Source of the DNA: Bog-756 sp963699105
GTDB lineage: Bacteria; Actinomycetota; Acidimicrobiia; Acidimicrobiales; RAAP-2
Reading direction: 5' to 3'
Length of the DNA: 64,000 nucleotides
Assembly: GCA_963699105.1 (NCBI GenBank)
Contig: CAVOTI010000003.1
Location: forward strand, 124,001-188,000
Of the stretch, positions 60,327 to 64,000 are shown piece by piece. The notes beneath the pieces were generated by a model. It was not told where the DNA came from. It did not search any database and saw only the letters and a program-made list of their open reading frames with translations. The number at the start of each line of letters is the position of its first letter. Position 1 is the stretch's first letter. A program made the translations under genes and the position numbers.

Positions 60327-61532
60327 CTACCCCAGGCGCTCGATGATGGTGGCGTTGGCCTGTCCGCCGCCCTCGCACATGGTCTGGAGCCCGTAGCGGG
60401 CCCCGGTCCGCTCCATCTCGTTCACCAGGGTGGCCAGCAGCCGGGCACCGGAGCCCCCGGTCGGGTGGCCGATGGCGATGGCCCCGCCGTTGACGTTGAC
60501 CCTGTCCATGTCCGGGTGGTGCTCCCGCTCCCAGGCCAGCACCACCGAGGCGAAGGCCTCGTTGATCTCGACCAGGTCGATGTCCTCCAGGGACAGCTTG
60601 GACTTCTCCAGCACCAGGGTGGTGGCCGGGATGGGGGCGGTGAGCATGATCACCGGGTCGTTGGCCGACACCGCGAAGGTGTGGAACCGGGCCCGGGGGG
60701 TCAGCCCCAGCTGACCGGCCCGCTCCTCGGACATGATCAGGGCGGCGGCCGCCCCGTCCGAGATCTGGGAGGACGAGGCCGCGGTGATCAGGCCGTTCTC
60801 GACGAAGGCGGGGGGCAGCGAAGCCAGCTTCTCGTAGGTCGACCCGGCCCTCACCCCCTCGTCGAAGGTCAGCGGTCCCTCGCCGGCGGGATCGCCGTCG
60901 TCGGTGCCGGCCACCGCCACCTTGTCCTCGACCTGGGCCCGCCGGGTGGCCAGGGGGACGATCTCGTTGTCGAACCGGCCCCCGGCGATGGCGGCGGCGG
61001 CGCGGTCGTGCGACCTCAGGGCGAACCGGTCCATCTCCTCCCGGCCGATGCCCCACCGCCGGGCGATCTCCTCGGCACTCAGACCCTGGTGGATGAAGTC
61101 GTACCGCTGGTGGACGGTTGGGCCGTAGGCGTCCCCGGGCCCGTGATCGGTGGTCGAGCCGATGGGCACCCGGCTCATCGCCTCCACCCCACCGCCGATG
61201 ACGATGTCCATGGCCCCCGACGCCACCGCCTGGGCGGCGAAGTGCACCGCCTGCTGGGCCGAGCCGCACTGACGGTCCACGGTGGTCCCCGGGACGGTGT
61301 CGGGAAAACCGGCGGCCAGGGCGGCATTCCGACCGATGTTCATGGCCTGCTCCCCGACGGTCATGGTGCAGCCGTAGATCACGTCCTCGACCTGGGCCGG
61401 GTCGAGACCGTTGCGCTCGATCAGGGCCCGTAACGGCTGGGCGGCCAGGTCGACGGCGTGCCAGCCCGACAGGCGACCGTTCTTCTTGCCCACCGGCGTA
61501 CGGACCACATCGACGATAACGGCATTCGGCAT
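60327..61532 (-). CDS. Acetyl-CoA acyltransferase (thiolase), FadA6-like
   Basis: A 401-residue thiolase: nucleophilic Cys89 in VDRQCGSAQQA, NEAFA near 316, GGAIAIGHPTGGSGAR with His356, and Cys386 in TMCEGGGQAN. All catalytic residues are present. FadA6 of mycobacteria cleaves beta-ketoacyl-CoA from the opened ring during the last steps. The position in this cluster supports that; a general acetyl-CoA acetyltransferase is the alternative. It is divergent from the acyl-CoA dehydrogenase pair, with an inverted repeat between them. Confidence 0.85.
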   Translation of the reverse strand: MPNAVIVDVVRTPVGKKNGRLSGWHAVDLAAQPLRALIERNGLDPAQVEDVIYGCTMTVGEQAMNIGRNAALAAGFPDTVPGTTVDRQCGSAQQAVHFAAQAVASGAMDIVIGGGVEAMSRVPIGSTTDHGPGDAYGPTVHQRYDFIHQGLSAEEIARRWGIGREEMDRFALRSHDRAAAAIAGGRFDNEIVPLATRRAQVEDKVAVAGTDDGDPAGEGPLTFDEGVRAGSTYEKLASLPPAFVENGLITAASSSQISDGAAAALIMSEERAGQLGLTPRARFHTFAVSANDPVIMLTAPIPATTLVLEKSKLSLEDIDLVEINEAFASVVLAWEREHHPDMDRVNVNGGAIAIGHPTGGSGARLLATLVNEMERTGARYGLQTMCEGGGQANATIIERLG

Positions 61533-61548
61533 GGGATCATTGTTGCCG

Positions 61549-61573
61549 GAAATCTGGCGATGTGTCAGATTTC
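61549..61573. promoter_or_regulatory. Perfect inverted repeat between thiolase and acyl-CoA dehydrogenase genes
   Basis: GAAATCTG-N9-CAGATTTC (61549-61556 and 61566-61573), eight-base perfect arms, in the 125-base divergent gap. Its core CTGGCGATGTGTCAGAT matches the motif at 51860-51876 at 14 of 17 positions. Best candidate for the regulator site of the steroid regulon here. Confidence 0.6.
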
Positions 61574-61657
61574 ACCCGAACATCCGCCCTCCGACCGCCG
61601 CGGCCGGCGCCGCCGCCGCCGCCGCCGCCGCCATCTTTCCAGCCCCGGGACCCGACC

Positions 61658-62836
61658 ATGGACACTTCGATGGATCTGCGATTCACGCGTGCTCAAGAAG
61701 AGTTCCGCCACGAGGCCCGGTCGTGGCTGGCCGATCACGCCCCGGCGCCGGGATCGCTGCCCTCCCTCGACACCACCGACGGGTTCGAGGCCCACCGTGC
61801 CTGGGAGCAGACCATGTTCGAGGACCGGTGGTCGGTCGTGTCGTGGCCCGAGGAATTCGGGGGCCGGGGGGTCGGGATCGTCGAGTGGCTGGTGTTCGAA
61901 GAGGAGTACTGGCGGGCCCAGGCCCCCCTGCGGGTGAGCCAGAACGGGGTGTTCCTGCTGGCTCCGACCCTGTTCGAGTTCGGGACGCCCGCACAACAGC
62001 GGCGCTTCCTGCCCGCCATGGCCTCCGGCCGGGAGATCTGGTGCCAAGGGTGGTCCGAACCCGACGCCGGCAGCGATCTGGCCGGCATCCGCAGCCGGGC
62101 CGTCCGCTCGGAATCCGGGGACGGGTGGCTCCTCAGCGGCCAGAAGACCTGGGCGTCACGAGGGGCCTTCGCCGAATGGTGCTTCGGGCTGTTCCGCACC
62201 GATCCGGAAGCCGAACGTCACCGGGGTCTGACCTACTTCCTCGTCGAGATGAGCTCGCCGGGGATCACCGTGCGGCCCATCCCCCAGATCGACGGGGAGA
62301 CGGGCTTCGCCGAGATCTTCTTCGAGGACGTGTTCGTCCCCGACGACCAGGTGCTGGGCGGTGAGGGCCGGGGCTGGAACGTGGCCATGGCCACCGCCGG
62401 TTCCGAACGGGGCCTGAGCCTGCGCAGCCCGGCCCGGTACACCGAGGCGGCGGCCAGGTTGATCGAGCTCTACGCCCGCCAGTTGGAAACTGCACCGGAC
62501 CGGGCGGCCGAGAGCGCCGATGCGGTGGCCAGGGCGTGGATGGACGCCGAGGCCTACCGGCTCAACACCCTGTGGACCGCCACCCGGGTGCTCGACGGCG
62601 GGACGGTGGGGGCCGAGGCCAGCGCCAACAAGATCCACTGGTCGGAGACCGACCTGGCCATTCACCGGGCGGCGCTGGCCCTTCTCGGCCCGGGGGCGGA
62701 ACTGCACGGACCGGGGACCGACGCACCGTGGCTGGACGGCTTCCTCTTCGCCCTGGCCGGCCCCATCTACGCCGGTACCAACGAGATCCAACGGAACGTG
62801 GTGGCCGAGCGCATGCTCGGGTTGCCACGGGCCTGA
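61658..62836 (+). CDS. Acyl-CoA dehydrogenase, FadE31-like catalytic-type subunit
   Basis: A 392-residue ACAD: MDLRFTRAQEEFRHEARSWL opening, EIWCQGWSEPDAGSDLAGIR (FAD/substrate strand), GEGRGWNVAMATAGSERGLS and the terminal YAGTNEIQRNVVAERMLG, which binds FAD and the CoA. The next gene encodes a second ACAD 20 bases downstream. Mycobacterial steroid FadEs work as alpha2-beta2 heterotetramers encoded by adjacent genes, the plan seen here. Start at ATG 61658 or 61670; no strong Shine-Dalgarno. Confidence 0.87.
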   Translation: MDTSMDLRFTRAQEEFRHEARSWLADHAPAPGSLPSLDTTDGFEAHRAWEQTMFEDRWSVVSWPEEFGGRGVGIVEWLVFEEEYWRAQAPLRVSQNGVFLLAPTLFEFGTPAQQRRFLPAMASGREIWCQGWSEPDAGSDLAGIRSRAVRSESGDGWLLSGQKTWASRGAFAEWCFGLFRTDPEAERHRGLTYFLVEMSSPGITVRPIPQIDGETGFAEIFFEDVFVPDDQVLGGEGRGWNVAMATAGSERGLSLRSPARYTEAAARLIELYARQLETAPDRAAESADAVARAWMDAEAYRLNTLWTATRVLDGGTVGAEASANKIHWSETDLAIHRAALALLGPGAELHGPGTDAPWLDGFLFALAGPIYAGTNEIQRNVVAERMLGLPRA

Positions 62837-62856
62837 GCGGCGCCGGGCCCCCGACC

Positions 62857-63984
62857 ATGCATTTCGCCTTCAGCGATCAACAGGACGAGTTCCGCCAGGC
62901 GGTCCGCCAGGTCCTGACCAAGGAGTGCACCACCGACCACCTGCGGGCCGCCTACCGGTCCCCCGCCCCCCGGACGGCCCGATGGGCCATGTTGGCCGAG
63001 CTGGGCGTGGTCGGCCTGTCGGTGCCCGAAGGCCACGGCGGGCTCGGCCTCGGACTGGTCGACCTGGTTCCGCTGCTCGAAGAAGCAGGCAGGGTGGCGC
63101 TCCCCGAGCCACTGCTGGAGACCACCTCCCTGGTGGCGCCGCTGCTCGTCCAGCTCGCCGGGGGGTCCGGGGGGTCCGGGGGGTCCGGGGGGTCCGGGGG
63201 GTCCGCCCAGCTGGACACATGGCTCGACGGCATCGCCTCGGGTGCGGTCACCGCCGCCGTCGGACCGCTCCCGTCAGGTGAATCGCCGCCGACCATCGCC
63301 GGGGCGGACGGCGCCGATCTGCTGGTGCTGTACTCGTCGGGTCTCGGGGCCGGCGGTGGGGCCGGCGCCGAGGCGGCGATCCACGCCGTCGACTCGGGAG
63401 CAGTGACGATGGAGCCGGTGTCCTCGCTCGACCCCACCCGCCGGCTGGGGATCCCCCGGTGGACGCCTACCGGGGAGACCCTGGTGGCGTCGGGGCCGGC
63501 GGCCGCAGTTGCCGTCCGGAGCCTCACCCACCGGGCCGCCGTCTCCACCGCCGCCGAGCTGTTGGGGCTGACCGAGCGGATGATCACCATGGCGGCCGAC
63601 TACGCCAAGGAGCGTCGCCAGTTCGGTTCGCCCATCGGCAGTTTCCAGGCGGTCAAGCACCTGCTGGCCGGGGCCCAGGTGGCCCTGGAGTTCGCCCGCC
63701 CGGTGGTCTACGCCGCGGCATGGTCGCTCGATCAGGGGCTGCCCGACGCCTCCCGGTCCGCCTCGACGGCCAAGGCCCTGGCATCCGAGGCGGCCCTGGA
63801 GGCCGCCCGGGTCTCCCTCCAGGTCCACGGGGCCATCGGCTACACGTGGGAGTGCGACCTCCACCTCTTTCTCAAGAGGGCCTGGGCGCTTTCCGAGTCG
63901 TGGGGATCGGCAGCCCACCACCGGATGCTGGTGCTCGACTCGCTGGCCCCCGGAGGAGCGACCCGGGAGGGGACCGGCGACTGA
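62857..63984 (+). CDS. Acyl-CoA dehydrogenase, FadE32-like partner subunit
   Basis: A 375-residue ACAD-like protein: HFAFSDQQDEFRQAVRQVLT opening, LGVVGLSVPEGHGGLGLGLV, AADYAKERRQFGSPIGSFQA (Arg for FAD contact), HLLAGAQVALEFARPVVYAA and IGYTWECDLHLFLKRAWAL at the C-terminus. The last motif is typical of the beta-type partner. A GGS x5 insertion sits at about 102-116, in the usual mid-domain loop. The ATG begins 20 bases after the alpha gene. The two should form one complex. Confidence 0.87.
   Translation: MHFAFSDQQDEFRQAVRQVLTKECTTDHLRAAYRSPAPRTARWAMLAELGVVGLSVPEGHGGLGLGLVDLVPLLEEAGRVALPEPLLETTSLVAPLLVQLAGGSGGSGGSGGSGGSAQLDTWLDGIASGAVTAAVGPLPSGESPPTIAGADGADLLVLYSSGLGAGGGAGAEAAIHAVDSGAVTMEPVSSLDPTRRLGIPRWTPTGETLVASGPAAAVAVRSLTHRAAVSTAAELLGLTERMITMAADYAKERRQFGSPIGSFQAVKHLLAGAQVALEFARPVVYAAAWSLDQGLPDASRSASTAKALASEAALEAARVSLQVHGAIGYTWECDLHLFLKRAWALSESWGSAAHHRMLVLDSLAPGGATREGTGD
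63160..63204. repeat. Five 9-base repeats in the second acyl-CoA dehydrogenase
   Basis: GGGGGGTCC x5 encodes GGS x5. It is an in-frame, flexible-linker expansion in the loop between the N-terminal helical domain and the beta domain. Confidence 0.95.
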
Positions 63985-64000
63985 GGGCGACGGGTCCCCG

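Overview
The window is high-GC DNA with many GTG starts, good Shine-Dalgarno sites and repeated 4-base ATGA/GTGA gene overlaps. The gene content points to Actinomycetota: KstR2-type steroid ring genes, a P450 paired with a CrtC-like protein, two-gene pntA, Thr/Pro-rich secreted proteins and a DHA2 drug exporter. I lean towards an uncultured Acidimicrobiia-like soil or water bacterium, but that placement is inference.

Layout. 0-3.9 kb: edge of a TetR regulator, a CrtC/AttH-like protein, a cytochrome P450 whose promoter overlaps an inverted repeat, and an APH-fold phosphotransferase. 4-17 kb: a secreted GH9 glucanase, a methyltransferase, a 14-TM exporter, a frameshifted TAT phosphoesterase, a diguanylate cyclase, a FUSC exporter divergent from a MarR regulator, a flavin-protein relic and a heavily frameshifted lipoprotein hydrolase. 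16.7-20 kb: small membrane proteins, including a tightly overlapping three-gene membrane operon. 20-22.3 kb: two secreted repeat proteins and two tiny Cys-containing proteins. 22.4-31 kb: an intact phosphoesterase, a PilZ protein, a GNAT-like protein, an ABC exporter whose ATPase carries a PEGA-like N-terminal domain, a frameshifted LLM oxidoreductase and a ClC channel. 31-39.6 kb: a sulfatase, a broken glycosidase, a MarR-controlled ABC exporter and a haem-like four-helix protein. 39.6-42.6 kb: remains of a mobile element with a serine integrase against tRNA-Ala(CGC). 42.6-50.8 kb: a GH18-like protein, a PIN-TRAM protein, the proton-translocating transhydrogenase pntA-pntAB-pntB and an EAL protein. 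51-64 kb: a steroid C/D-ring degradation cluster (SDR, echA20, ipdA, ipdB, ipdC, a ketoacyl-synthase-like enzyme, a thiolase and a pair of acyl-CoA dehydrogenases), interrupted by a 1002-residue PAS-GGDEF-EAL protein.

How the parts work together. The right end encodes late sterol or bile-acid ring breakdown. EchA20 and IpdAB are known to open the last two rings, and the thiolase and dehydrogenases would finish beta-oxidation. A 17-base motif shared at 14 positions occurs in both divergent promoter regions of this cluster (51860-51876 and 61549-61573) and is a candidate common operator. The left-edge P450 and CrtC-like pair may serve related lipid chemistry under its own TetR repressor. Four cyclic-di-GMP proteins (GGDEF with I-site, PilZ, EAL, and GGDEF-EAL) lie in the window.

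Two themes cut across the region. Short tandem duplications recur inside and between genes, with units of 6, 9, 15, 16, 20, 23, 27 and about 140 bases. Genes at 8.9-10.4, 14.6-16.7, 28.4-29.4 and 34.4-35.7 kb carry several single-base frame changes although the protein remains recognisable in switching frames, while long neighbours are intact. This is either recent gene decay or local sequence error.
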